From assembly GCA_022316685.1 (NCBI GenBank), contig JAKJHU010000108.1, positions 1,240,001 to 1,304,000 on the forward strand: a stretch of DNA of 64,000 bases. Direction: 5' to 3'. Under the pieces are notes generated by a model. That model was not told where the DNA came from. It did not search any database and saw only the letters and a program-made list of their open reading frames with translations. Positions 36,195 through 46,633 of the stretch are shown piece by piece. The position numbers were made by a program, and so were the translations under genes. The DNA is from Progne subis subis. Taxonomy: Eukaryota > Chordata > Aves > Passeriformes > Hirundinidae. Numbering within the stretch: position 1 is the stretch's first letter; each line of letters begins with the position of its first letter.

Positions 36195-38480
36195 GCACTT
36201 TTATTTATAAAACAACCAACCAAAAAAAAAAAACCAAAAAAAACCCCCAAAAAGAATTATGAAATCATTGATTCAAAGGAATCAATAATAAATATTTGCT
36301 TTCCTCTGAGTTGTTCAGACACAGTACAAGTACACCAATCATAGCAGGTAGCAGAGATGGAAGCTTGGTTTAGCTGCTGAGAAACAAAAAGCTACATAAC
36401 ATGGTAGGCATTTAATCACACAAGCTGGTATATGACAGTAAATGCTTTAATACACTATTTTACAAAACAGGGTTTGGCTGATTTGCTTCCCTTGTGCAAC
36501 TCCTGATCGGCTGGAGCATGGAAAATTGAATGCCTTTGGAATGATCCCTCTCTCCTGTGCCCTTTGGGTGATGAACTTTCCCTTCCCTGTGAATCACTGA
36601 TGTGTGGGCTGCAGCAGATACCTGGACTGCGCCTGCATCCCAGCAGGGTTTGGAAATTCCAAGCCAACGGGGCTTGGAGCAGCCAGGATTGATCCCCCAG
36701 ACCAGGCTTGGACCTCTGCCTGCCCTTCCCCAAGGCTCCCAGAGCTCTCAGCCCGTGCCATCAGGCAGCTCAGAGCACAAGGAGCGGTTTCACAGCAGGA
36801 GAGGCTGCCAGGGCTGCCCAAAGGCTCCAGGAAAACCTGCCAGGGCGAATTCTCCTCCCTCCAGGCTGCAGAGCCTCCTCTCTGCTAATTACCAGTCTGG
36901 GCTGTGACTCAAAACTGCCCCAGAGCCTTTGGCTCTCAGGCTGTGGCCAGCTCAGCTGCTGGAATTGTCACCCTGGGTTGGTGGTGAGGAGCTCCTGGAG
37001 GCTCAGGCACGGCAAAAGCTCTCCTGGGTCTCTGTGCTCGGGGTGAGCATCCCCAGGTGTGGCACAGTGAGCACCCACAAGCTGCTTTCACCATCACATT
37101 CCTGCTTTTGGAATTTTCCCAGCTCTGGAAAGGCTTGGGAATGCTTAGGAGCCTTCAGGGCTCAGGAGAAAACAAAACAAAACAAAACAACTGCAGAGGA
37201 ATCACAGACACACAGAGCTGCTGCTTGACACAGCTGCTGCAGGGAGGTGCTCCTGGAGCATCCAGGGTGAAATGCCGAAATATCCACCACCAGCAGCTGT
37301 CACGGAGGGAGCAGCTTGTCAAACACCTCATAGCAGGTCTGCCTTGTTTAAAATGGGGATTGCTTTCCCTGCACAGCATCAGTGATTTGTCCTGCCAAGG
37401 GTTAAATCTGGGCTAGAGAAAGCAATGGAATTTCGAGTGACTGCTCCTAGGAATTCTCATAGCGTAGGGCGAGTTTGAAAAATCTTTCCCATATGGAAGC
37501 AGCCCAAGCAGGGCTTGGCTTTGATCAGGTTGTCAAAGTCTCAAGTAAAGAAATTAGAATTCAGGGTCTCGGTCAGAAAAGGAGATTAATGACAATCCTG
37601 GAGTGAAAGAATTATAGATCTGTGGTTCTTCTGTGCTCATCCATCTTCTATAGGCTCTTTCCACAAATTGGAGAAACCCTTCCCCTCCCTCAAGTGGGGA
37701 AGAAAAACCCCAAACACCCTCATTTTTTAAATAGAAAATCACCAGTCTAGGAATACAGGGATCTAGAACCTACAAGCTCAGTGTCTTGTGTGTAGCAGTG
37801 GTCAGAGACAAGTCCTTCAGAGGAAAATATCAGTGACAGAATTCTGCATCTGCCCCTGCTTCCTCCCATCCTCTCCTAACTTCATATTCCATGGAAAAGC
37901 TTAACCTGGTTTGCTCACAAAAAGTATTTTTTTTTTACAATTCTTGCAATTTTTAAAGAGTCTTGCTAAAGGTTTAAGCCTCAGCTCTGGCACATGGCCC
38001 AGCATTTGGTGTAGGAGTGGGACAACACACACCAAGGGTTCCTGGTGGGAGCAGCGTTTTGTGCTTGTTTACCTGTCCCAGGTGTGTTTTCCTCTGCCAG
38101 GGAATCCTCCAGGCCTTCCCTGGGGGCCAGCTCGGGGGTGCTGTTTGTTCAGTCTGGGGAAGAACTTCCCATAAAGGCTTCTCCAGCACAGCTCCCCCCA
38201 AACCTGGCCGATTCTCCAGCTGGCAGTAACCGAGAGCTCTTCCAAATGCTCCCTCCAGGCTTTTTTGGTACGTTGGTGGCTGTCCCCGCGGGGGCACTGC
38301 CTCCCTGCTGGCTTCAGCGCCCAGCTCTCCTCTCTCTAAGGCTCCTCAGCCACGGCCACCCCTGCGCCGGGCTCCTGTGGCTCTGCAGTGCTGCCCGTGG
38401 AAGCAGAGTCGGGCTCCCGGCCCTAAGTTTGTTCTGGCAATTAAAGCACCTCTGTTTTTTTGTCAGAAAAGGTCTCTTTT

Positions 38481-38512
<32 letters not shown>

Positions 38513-39147
38513 TTCTTTTTTTTGTCTTTAGTACTGAGTTTAGTTCAGACACTTTAATACTTGTCCTTTGGGAGTGATCCTTTCGTTTCCACTTTAGTTG
38601 CGGCCTCCAGTATTTCACTGAGTGCAGAAAATGTGAAGCACCTGTCAGTTCCCTTTGAGGCTGGACATGCTCAGCCTCAAAGTCTTCACTTAAGACAACG
38701 CATCTTCGAGAAACTTCTCCAAAACCAGTCCAAGAGACTTCTCCCTCCGCACAAAACCTCTCTGGAGTATTATGCCTCTTTAAGTCTCTGTTGATCCCTT
38801 TTTTTTTAAAAAAAAACAAACCTGAGGTTTGGCTTCTTTTCACTTGTACAGCTCTTTGCTGCTGTAAATTTTAAACGCTTTTTCAAAGGAAAGAAAAGAT
38901 AATTTAAAAAAGAAGCTCCCTTTTCCCTCCAACCTCTCTCTCTCTCTCTCTCTCTCTCTAAAGTCTGCATCAGAACCTCAGCGCTTGGGAGATGCTCAGA
39001 AAGAATCGAGTGGGAGGGCTTCTTCTCGCGGCGTGAACGATCCCGAGTGATTTAAGATGAAGCTGACCGGGAAGAGGACTAGCTACCCTAGGGATGCTAA
39101 GTGGCTGGTGCGGCGTGAAGTGGCGCTCCTGGCCGGGCCCAGGATGC
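36195..39147 (-). other. CLMP: CLMP 3' UTR region, end uncertain
   Basis: Downstream of the CLMP stop the minus strand has two plausible poly(A) signals. ATTAAA at 38553-38558 is followed after about 30 bases by an A-rich genomic stretch (to 38479) and gives a 3' UTR of about 0.6 kb. AATAAA at 36200-36205 gives about 2.9 kb. The stretch 38530-38910 looks like ordinary 3' UTR. A (TC)n run sits at 38936-38959. Confidence 0.45.
38479..38523. repeat. Poly-T run (45 bp) in CLMP 3' region
   Basis: An almost pure T run on plus with two C interruptions. It is A-rich in the CLMP RNA sense, right after the ATTAAA candidate. Confidence 0.9.
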
Positions 39148-39442
39148 TCACACGGTCTGGAACGCGCGGCTCTGCGCCGGCACCATCACGGCCGGCGCTC
39201 CCATCCTCGCCGGGATGCTGGGATCGACTTTCTTGGGCTCCGTCTCTTTCCTGTCCGGCTGCCGCTGGCTGGGCTGCGGAGGGGTCAGGTGCGGAGCGGC
39301 TTCGGTGGATAAAGTCCGCTGGCTGCGGGAGGCACTGTTGGCTGTGGACCTGGTGGAGGAGGAACCCGAGCGGGAGCTCCTGGAGCCGGAGGAGGAGGAG
39401 CTGGGCTTGACGAGGTGAGCCTTGGGTGCCTCCGCGTCTTCC
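39148..39442 (-). CDS. CLMP: CLMP exon 7 (cytoplasmic tail)
   Basis: 97 residues from EDAEAPKAHLVKPSSSSSG through SGSSSTRSTANSASRSQRTL to the C-terminal QSRAFQTV, then TGA at 39148-39150. The Ser-rich first half is nearly identical to the human protein as I recall it. The stretch after LSTEAAP diverges and the QTV terminus is kept. Confidence 0.95.
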
Positions 39443-42400
39443 CTGCAAGGGAAACGGGCACAGGGCTCAAAGAGCGCCAGGAAGGCTCGTGGGAGACATC
39501 CGGAGCGCTGCTGGAAATGGCCAGGAATGGGGAAAGGAGCGGGGAAAGGACGAGGGAAAAGCAGAGGAAAAGAAGAGGAAAAAAAGGGAGGAAAGAAGGG
39601 GAAAAAGAAGGGGGGAAAAGAGGAAAAAGAATGGGGAAAGGAGGAACAAAGGGAGGAAAGAAGAGGAAAAAGAAGGGGGAAAGAAGAGGAAAAAGAAGGG
39701 GGAAAGAAGAGGAAAAAGAAAGAGGAAAGAAGGGAAAAAGAAGGGGGAAAGAAGACGAAAAATAAGGAGGAAAGAAGAAGGGAACAAGAGGGGGAGGGTA
39801 GGAAGGGGGAAAGGAGGGAAGAAGGGGGGGAAAGGAAAGGAAAGGAAAGGAAAGGAAAGGAAAGGAAAGGAAAGGAAAGGAAAGGAAAGGAAAGGAAAGG
39901 AAAGGAAAGGAAAGGAAAGGAAAGGAAAGGAAAGGAAAGGAAAGGAAAGGAAAGGAAAGGAAAGGAAAGGAAAGGACACTCCCAAATCCTCTCAGAACCA
40001 CAACACACAATCAGCTTTAATTTAACACCATTGAAGAATATGCAAATGCATCAAAATACTGAAATCACAAACGTGAGAGAAAACAGTTGGTTGAGGTGTG
40101 TGCTAATTTGCCCAGGGAAAGAAGGGGGGACTTTAATTTAATATCCTGCAAATTGCCCTAACTCTCTGCTGTGTAACTTTATGGGTTAAACTCCCCATTG
40201 CCCCGCAGAGTGTTGGTAAATCAATTTGGAATAAACACACACCGCTCACACCCGGCTCTGTGTGTGGAGTGTCAGATAGAGCTCTGGAATCCTCAGCCAG
40301 AACGGGAAATGGCCTGGGCGAGACAGCCTGAAACCGGCTCTTCCACTTAAAACACCCCTGTGGGTAGGGAGAGAAGCGCCACAACCGGGTCCTGACACAG
40401 AGAGAGAGAGGAGGAGGAGGATGAAACAGGCAGGAGTGAGAGGGTGATACAAGAGTGAGGCTCCGGCTGAAAATGCAGGATGTGAAAGCCAAGGGAACAG
40501 GAAAAAGGGGAAGAAATCAGCAGAGACTGCCTTGGTGCTGTCAGCTTGAGAGTGATCAGCAGCTGAAGGGATTACGGAGGAGCCTGGTGGTGCAGGGATG
40601 TCACACGAGGCCAGGCGGCCGCAAAAAGACACGTAAAGGTGGATCAAGGGTTTGTTTCTCGGAGGGCAGCAGCAGCTCAAACTCCTTCCTGGAAATAGAT
40701 CTTTCCAGCGCTTTCCTTCCTGAAGGAGTTCGGGCTGGCTTGGCTGGAGCTCAAGCTCTGCTTAGGGGAGTTCAGGGACAGGGATTGTGCTTCAGGAGCA
40801 GGAGTCAGCATTCCCACAGGGAACTGCTCACCCCGAGCTAAATCCAGGGAACAGTTGTTCAAAAGGCTCAGGGAGCGCTCAGAGAACGCGTCTCTGCTCC
40901 ACTGTGTGCCAAATCGGAGCTGCGATTGAAAGGAAAAAAGGGGAAAGAAGGAAGAAAGAAAGGGAAAGAATGGCAAAGGGGAAAAGAAGGTGGGAAGAGG
41001 GGGGAAAAAAGGGAAAAGAAAGGAGAGAAGAGGGAGGAAAAAAGGGAGAAGGAAGGGGGAAAGAAGGAAGAAAGAAGGGGGAGAGGGAAAAGGTAGAAAG
41101 AAGGTGGGAAGAGGGGGGAAAGAAGAGGGAAAATAAGGGGGGAAAGAAGAGGGGAAGAAGGGGGAAAGAAGGGAAGAAGAGTGGGAAAGAAAGGAAAGAA
41201 AGAAAAAAGAAATAGAAAAGAAAGAAGGAAAGGAAACCGCCCCCACACCCTCTCGGAACCACAAGGGACAAGCAGCTTTAATTTAACACCACAAAAGAAT
41301 ATGCAAATGCTTCAAAATACCAAAATTGCAAATATGAGAGAAAACAGTTGGCTGAGGTCTGTGCTAATTTGCTGGGGGAGAGCAGGGGGCACTTAAATTT
41401 GCTGGAAAATCTTCACAAAGATTCTCACAGTCAAGAAATTTGTCGCCGAGACTTTAAAAGCTTTTTAGAACAACCTTTGAAGACTCTTAAAGCTACTTAT
41501 AGTTAGTTAAAACCGTGATGCAAAGACGTGGGAAACTGCTAGAAGGGAGTGTGGGAGGTGGGATTAAATAAAAGGCGTTACCTGATTTCATTCGGTGCCT
41601 CCTCTTCCTCGTATCTCTTCTTCTCCTTCCTCCTTATCGTCAGCCTCACCACCAGGAGAAGGAGGGAGAGCCCCACCACCACTCCACACACTGCCCCGGC
41701 GATCATGCTGATATTTTGTGCATCTGTTGTCCAAAACAAAAAAACCAAAACCCAAATTTTGTGGTGAACCCCGTGTTGGTGCAGTCACGTTCTAGTCCAC
41801 GCTACAGCACAGGGCATAAGTCAGGACAGGACACTGGAGTTTATTTTTTTAGGTGTGTCTCCACACAGAAGTCGAACCAGTTTATCTTCAGCTGAAGCTG
41901 AGCTGACAGGGAGCGAGACAATCACCTCTGCAGAGGTGAAACCACAAGTGCTGTGCCTTCAGCTGTGGGGCAGGGTTGAAATAAGGAGGGAAGAGCCCCT
42001 TCTAAGAGCACAAAATACAGAAAATACAAAGACAGGACAGCCCTCATGTGAAATACAGCACCAGGCAGCACCCCAGAGGCAGAGGAATGTTTGATCTATT
42101 CATGTTTCCACATGAGGGGTTGGGGTTTTTTTTAGTTTTTTTTTCTCCTTCAACTTCCCTTGAATGATTACAACCCACTTCTGGAATAAATTATTCGAAT
42201 GTGGAGGTAATTTACCTGACTGAGGTAGACAAAGGAGGGAAGGAAACCATCCTGAGCAGAGCGTTTTTCATCCAAACCAGCCGAGGTAATGAGAGAGCAT
42301 TTCCCACGGATTGTGGGCCCTCCGCTGATAGTTTATGACAACCTTTCTGATAAAAGTGGTCAGGTTGGGCTTGGCTGGAAGTGGTTTCCTTAAGCTCAGT

Positions 42401-45400
42401 CCCTCCGGAGGGTTTAACAGAGCCAAATGAGGTTTTAAACCAGTTCAATTTGCCATGAAATCTGCCTGGACGCTTTTACTTCTCATGCCTGAGGCAAACC
42501 GGTTTTCCTTATTCCATATTCCAGTTCTTTCAGGCTTGGCTGGGCAGAGAAATTCCAAAGCAGTGGAATCTCCAAGAGATTTGTTAGTAACTTTGTTAGG
42601 AGCCTTATCTCAGCAGGTCCGGCTTTGAGGGCTGCTCCACTCCATTGTTTGGGTTTGGGTGATAAACTCCACCCTTTTCCTGGCATGCAGATGGCAAGGA
42701 CACCCTGCCGAGAGCTGCACGCACCCTTCCTGGGGTTAACCCGGGGATTTCGACCTCTGCTGCTCAGGACACAAATGGCCAAACCCGATTAAAACCCAGC
42801 TATGTGTAAAGTTACTTTTTATCCTGCCAATTATTCCATGTCACAGTCGTCCTTTCCAACTGCCTTCAGATATTTTGCTGTCCCAAGTGCAGCAAATACA
42901 TGATTTGGAGTGATGGAATATCCAGAGAGAGAATTCATACCTGAGAGTCACCTCATGCAATCACTCCAGCCTGAAGAACCTCTAACTTACCACTTCCCCT
43001 GCTTGTATCTCATGAATCACTCTGAAAATCAACGTTTCTAACAGACCCAGACATCTAAAGTGACAAAACCATCGCTTGGGCTCAGGCTGTGATGTTATCA
43101 TTTCAGGTGAGGGCTGCTGTGTGAATCAGAAGTGCAATAAGTAAGAATTGTTTTATGTGATTGAAGTATGAAAGGGCAAAGGAGCAGCACAGAATTTTCC
43201 AGGTGTGTCCCCCATGGAGCAGGGACAAAGGACCAAAGGGAGTGAAAGTTTGTCTTTCCAAAGGAACTGGGAGGTAAAACCAGCGCTGAGAGATAAAGGA
43301 AACAATGGGAAGGATCCCAGTGATTGATGGAAGGAATGAGGGATTTGTCTTTCCAAACAAACTGTGGGTCTGCTGGTAAATAAAACTGGATACTGGGAGA
43401 TGACAGGAGCAATGGGAAGAACCATAAATTCCATAGGAATTCCATTGACTGGCACAAGGAAAAGAAAAAGGGGGGTACACATTAGAAGGGGTCTGTATGA
43501 GGTGATTTGGGAAGTCTGTGCCTCCCAAGGACTCAGGCAGTGGGGAAAGAGAGAGGGAAAAGTGGCTGGGAAATTGGGATACAAAGGAGGCTGCATCCTC
43601 TAAAAATGTGAGACCCCATGGGAAATGCCCCATGGCCTCTCCCTTTATTGGAATAAAGCTCCAGGACCCCTCTGTCTCCTGTTTGGACATAAATTTCTGG
43701 TGTTTGTGCGTTAATTCTCCTGCCGAGGGCCGTACTTACGCTGCACCGTCACCTGCAGTGCACAGGTCTCCTGCCCCGCCTCGTTGGTGGCCACGCACTG
43801 GTACAGCCCCGTGCTCAGCTGGGTCAGGTTCTTCAGCACGACCTGCCCGGGGTTCGAGATGTCTGCAACGGGACAAAAACCACCGGGGTGAATCAGGTGG
43901 AGAGAGAAACTTCAGCTGTGGGTGGTGCACGGAGGCACAGACTGATGTGTGCAGGGGAAATCAGCTCCAGAGCGATGCAAAGGGGAAAGGAAGGGAAGGA
44001 AGGGAAGGAAGGGAAGGAAGAAAGGAAGGAAGGTGAAAAGAAAGAAAAAATAAGGGAGAAAGAAGGGGGAAAGAAGGAAGGAAGAAAGAAAGGGTAAAGA
44101 ATGGGGGAAAGGTGGAGCATCCGCCCGATGCAGCCGCAGCAGTGGGAGGAGTGTTGGAGCATCTCTGTCACCTCCACCTGGTGATCCCAGAGCTCGGAGG
44201 GAAGGAATGAACTCACTGACTCTGGAGTTGGGCGGGAGGTGCTCGGCTCTCTCGTCCTCCTCGCTGATGCGCTGCCAGCGGTAGGAGATGGGGGCCGTGC
44301 CCGAGGCGGAGCGGCACTGCAGGGACAGCTCCTTCCCCTCCAGCATCTCCCCCTCCAGCCAGCACTTGGGCTTGGAGGGTTTCTCTGCAAGGAGAGGACA
44401 GCAGAGTTTGCTCGCTGGAACCCCTTCCTTTGGCATTTCATCAGCTTCCAAGAGCTGCCTTCCCTGGAACGCGTTAAGGAATCACACCAGCAATGGTTTT
44501 TAGGGGTCTAAAACCCTTTCCTTTTTCCTTTCCTTTCCTTTCCTTTCCTTTCCTTTCCTTTCCTTTCCTTTCCTTTCCTTTCCTTTCCTTTCCTTTCCTT
44601 TCCTTTCCTTTCCTTTCCTTTCCTTTCCTTTCCTTTCCTTTCCTTTCCTTTCCTTTCCTTTCCTTTCCTTCCTTTCCTTTCCTTTCCTTTCCTTTCCTTT
44701 CCTTTCCTTTCCTTTCCTTTCCTTTCCTTTCCTTTCCTTTCCTTTCCTTTCCTTTCCTTTCCTTTCCTTTCCTTTCCTTTCCTTTCCTTTCCTTTCCTTT
44801 CCTTTCCTTTCCTTTCCTTTCCTTTCCTTTCCTTTCCTTTCCTCAGCAGTGACATTCTAACACTCTTTCCCTCGTGGTTACTTTTATCAGTGGAGTTTTA
44901 TCACCACGTTCCTCTTCCAGTCACAATTTTGAGTACACCTTTCCCTCCCTTTACTTCTCCAGTTCTTCCCTTTGCCCACGACACCTGGCAGGATTCTTCC
45001 GAGGGGTCGCAGAGTGTGGGGGAAGCTGAGCAATAAACTGAAATCAGGGGAGAGAAATGCCGACCCCAGCTGCTCATTTGTCACCTCCCCGGGCTGGGAT
45101 CAGGCCGGGGTGCTGGGACACCAAGTGCCAGTGCCAGCAGGAGGTGATGGCCGGCTGAGATAGAGTATCAGCCTGCCTTGGGCGATGAGATCATTGCGAC
45201 CATTTGGAAAGAATGGGCTCGAGTTCAATCACACCAACCTCAGCCCGACCATTTGGAAAGAATGGGCTCGAGTTCAATCACACCAACCTCAGCCCCGACC
45301 ATTTGGAAAGAATGGGCTCGAGTTCAATCACACCAACCTCAGCCCCGACCATTTGGAAAGAATGGGCTCGAGTTCAATCACACCAACCTCAGCCCCGACC

Positions 45401-46633
45401 ATTTGGAAAGAATGGGCTCGATCACACCAACCTCAGCTCCATTCTTAGGGCTCTTCCTGTGGCCTGGCCTTTGCCAAAAATTGCAAAAGCAGATTTAAAG
45501 TCGGGCACCGAAACCCGATCTCGAGGTGTCTTTGTGTATCGATACCTTGCTGAAACAAATCCCTCCCCAGGAAGTGAGCCTGGATTTCTTTGGGGTTTTT
45601 TCCCCCCTTTTGGAGGACAATGAACCGTCCTTACCTACGACCTTGAGGGTGATGCGAGCCCACTCGTACTGCCCAGCGTTCTTGACCTTGCAGATGTATT
45701 TCCCTGCATCGCTGGACTGCAGGGAGATGATTTGCAAGGAGGCATCTCCAGCGAGGAAGTTGGAGGTGAAGGAAACACGGCCCTTCTGCTCCTCGTTCAG
45801 GTCATCGTAAACGCGGCCCCCAGAGTAGGTGATCACCTGAGGAGCACAGCAGACACCGAGCTGTCCTTTTATTTTTGCATGGAACAACAAACCCAAGCGT
45901 TTCCAGGAGCTGCACATCCCAGTCAAGTGACTTAAGGGTCACACAGGGAGCCTGGGGCAGGGTGGGAAAGCAAACCTGGGTTTCTAGCCTGAGGATGGTG
46001 CAGAAAGTGGATTTATTTCTGCTGGAGATTTATATTGGGCACTTCTACAAGCGCCAAAATGGGCAGCAGTTTATGGCACAGCGCATCAAAGCAGTCTGGA
46101 GGTTTGGCTGTGCTAATTTAAGTCTCTGCAGGCCTAATTTTTATAAGGACTAAACTGCTGTGTTTTGTACTGGAACCAAGGATTCGAAAACTGGGCCTGC
46201 AAATCCAAGGTTCTTTTGAAAGATGAACTTGATCTAATGAAGACTGACTACATTTATAAAATAATAATAAAAAAATCCATTGTAACACAACCTGTTCCTA
46301 TACAGCACCTGTGAATATCAACTTTTCCACACTCCAAATCTCTCTAGATCAGCTCTGTTTCCTAAACGCTGCTCTCATCATCAGGAAAACCTGCACAGCT
46401 CATCACGGCAGCGCTGTTAAACCGAGGGCTGGTGGCGTGAAGGAGGAAATAAAGGGATTTCCTGGGCAAACCCACCGCTTTCTGCACGGTCTCGGAGATG
46501 TGCAGCAGCCACTCGATGTCCAGGCTGCCCTGCTCCAGCAGCCCCAGGCGGTGGTGGCACGGCAGGGTCACGTTTTCTTCAGCCACCCTCTTGAATTCCG
46601 TCTGAGCCTGGCAGAGCCAAACGGAACAGGAAG
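39148..46633 (-). CDS. CLMP: CLMP, CXADR-like membrane protein (coding exons 2-7; exon 1 not found)
   Basis: The visible CDS is complement(join(39148..39442, 41582..41723, 43740..43862, 44217..44384, 45635..45836, 46476..46633)), 362 codons. About ten signal-peptide codons in exon 1 are missing, for a total near 372 (human 373 as I recall). It is a CTX-family single-pass adhesion molecule of epithelial junctions; human loss causes congenital short bowel. The order is: IgV domain (TEFKRVAEENVTLPCHH, DIEWLL, EEQKGRVSFTSNFLAGDASL, CKVKNAG), IgC2 domain (KPSKPKCWLEGE, LSLQCRS, YRWQRI, GLYQCVATNEAG, ETCALQV), transmembrane helix (about 22 residues from MIAGAVCGVVVG), basic RRKEKKRYEEEE stop-transfer region, Ser/Arg-rich tail and C-terminal FQTV, a class I PDZ ligand. 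NVT and NLT sequons are present. All junctions are GT/AG and in phase. Confidence 0.95.
39536..39976. repeat. Purine array in CLMP intron 6: GGGAAAGAAGAGGAAAAA, then perfect (AAAGG)n
   Basis: About 300 bp of irregular GGAAAGAAGG-type purine sequence is followed by about 28 perfect AAAGG units (39836-39976). In the CLMP RNA sense it is a long pyrimidine tract starting about 95 bases upstream of the exon 7 acceptor. Confidence 0.97.
39976..40145. repeat. Duplicated 165-bp segment in CLMP intron 6, copy 1
   Basis: The segment with CAGCTTTAATTTAACACCA, GAATATGCAAATGCATCAAA and GTGAGAGAAAACAGTTGGTT recurs at 41236-41405 with perhaps 80-85% identity. Both copies follow a long purine array on the same side, so array and unique part were duplicated together or belong to one mobile unit. 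Confidence 0.85.
40925..41235. repeat. Irregular purine array in CLMP intron 6, copy 2 side
   Basis: GGGGAAAGAAGG, GGTGGGAAGAGGGG and AGAAAGAAAG units, nearly pure A/G on plus over about 310 bp. It corresponds in position to the array before the first duplicated segment. Confidence 0.95.
41236..41405. repeat. Duplicated 165-bp segment in CLMP intron 6, copy 2
   Basis: Second copy of the segment at 39976-40145, 1.26 kb away in the same orientation. An octamer-like ATGCAAAT is conserved in both copies (GAATATGCAAATGC). Confidence 0.85.
41582..41723 (-). CDS. CLMP: CLMP exon 6 (transmembrane exon)
   Basis: HAQNISMIAGAV starts the membrane helix, which runs through VVVGLSLLLLVVRLTI. RRKEKKRYEEEEAPNEI follows, ending in phase 2. 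Donor CAG|GTAACG. Confidence 0.95.
41724..43085 (-). other. CLMP: CLMP intron 5, distal part
   Basis: No exon or known repeat is recognised. It is unique AT-balanced intron sequence with a T run near 42128-42148. Confidence 0.5.
43090..43718 (+). mobile_element. LTR-like endogenous retroviral remnant (possible solo LTR), in CLMP intron 5
   Basis: The right end carries a TATA-like TCTAAAAATG near 43599, then CTTTATTGGAATAAAGCTCC with AATAAA at 43651-43656, followed by a short GGACCCCTCTGTCTCC U5-like tail. This is the layout of an LTR R/U5 on the plus strand. The left part contains a 95-bp internal duplication keyed by TTTGTCTTTCCA at 43249 and 43344. I see no gag, pol or env frame and cannot fix the TG/CA ends or a target-site duplication. 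An old intronic insertion is likely; the family is not identified. Confidence 0.4.
43740..43862 (-). CDS. CLMP: CLMP exon 5
   Basis: Completes an Asn codon, then ISNPGQVVLKNLTQLS and the GLYQCVATNEAGQETC cysteine motif to QVTVQ plus one base. It is the second half of IgC2. Donor C|GTAAGT. Confidence 0.95.
43977..44115. repeat. Purine run in CLMP intron 4
   Basis: GGGAAGGAA units grading into GAAAGAAAGGG, about 135 bp, inside the 354-bp intron between exons 4 and 5. Confidence 0.9.
44217..44384 (-). CDS. CLMP: CLMP exon 4
   Basis: From EKPSKPKCWLEGEM to LPPNSRV plus one base. It is the first half of the IgC2 domain. Acceptor TTGCAG, donor A|GTGAGT. A 325-bp TTTCC array begins about 135 bases upstream of this exon in the transcript direction. 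Confidence 0.95.
44519..44843. repeat. (TTTCC)n pentanucleotide array, about 65 copies, CLMP intron 3
   Basis: A near-perfect TTTCC array of about 325 bp with one phase shift (TTCCTTCC) near 44668. In the CLMP RNA it is a (GGAAA)n run ending about 135 bases before exon 4. Confidence 0.98.
45196..45442. repeat. 50-bp minisatellite, about 5 copies, CLMP intron 3
   Basis: Units start CGACCATTTGGAAAGAATGG and continue GCTCGAGTTCAATCACACCA then ACCTCAGCCC. Starts are at 45197, 45246, 45296, 45346 and 45396. The units are virtually identical. The first is one base short and the last lacks AGTTCA, so the array is young. Confidence 0.95.
45635..45836 (-). CDS. CLMP: CLMP exon 3
   Basis: From VITYSGGRVYDDLNEEQ to ARITLKVV plus one base. 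It is the second half of the IgV domain with the DAGKYICKVKN cysteine motif. Acceptor CCTCAG, donor G|GTAAGG. Confidence 0.95.
46476..46633 (-). CDS. CLMP: CLMP exon 2
   Basis: Begins with two bases completing a phase-1 codon after acceptor TTGCAG at 46634-46639. It encodes the end of the signal peptide and the start of the IgV domain, from SCSVWLCQAQTEFKRV to SETVQKA. Donor GCG|GTGGGT. Confidence 0.9.

Noticed and set aside
39148..40141. 200-286 codon frames of KERKG or LSFPF repeats next to CLMP exon 7
   Set aside because: Only the first part of the minus frame (39148-39442) is CLMP exon 7. The rest is intron microsatellite read through.
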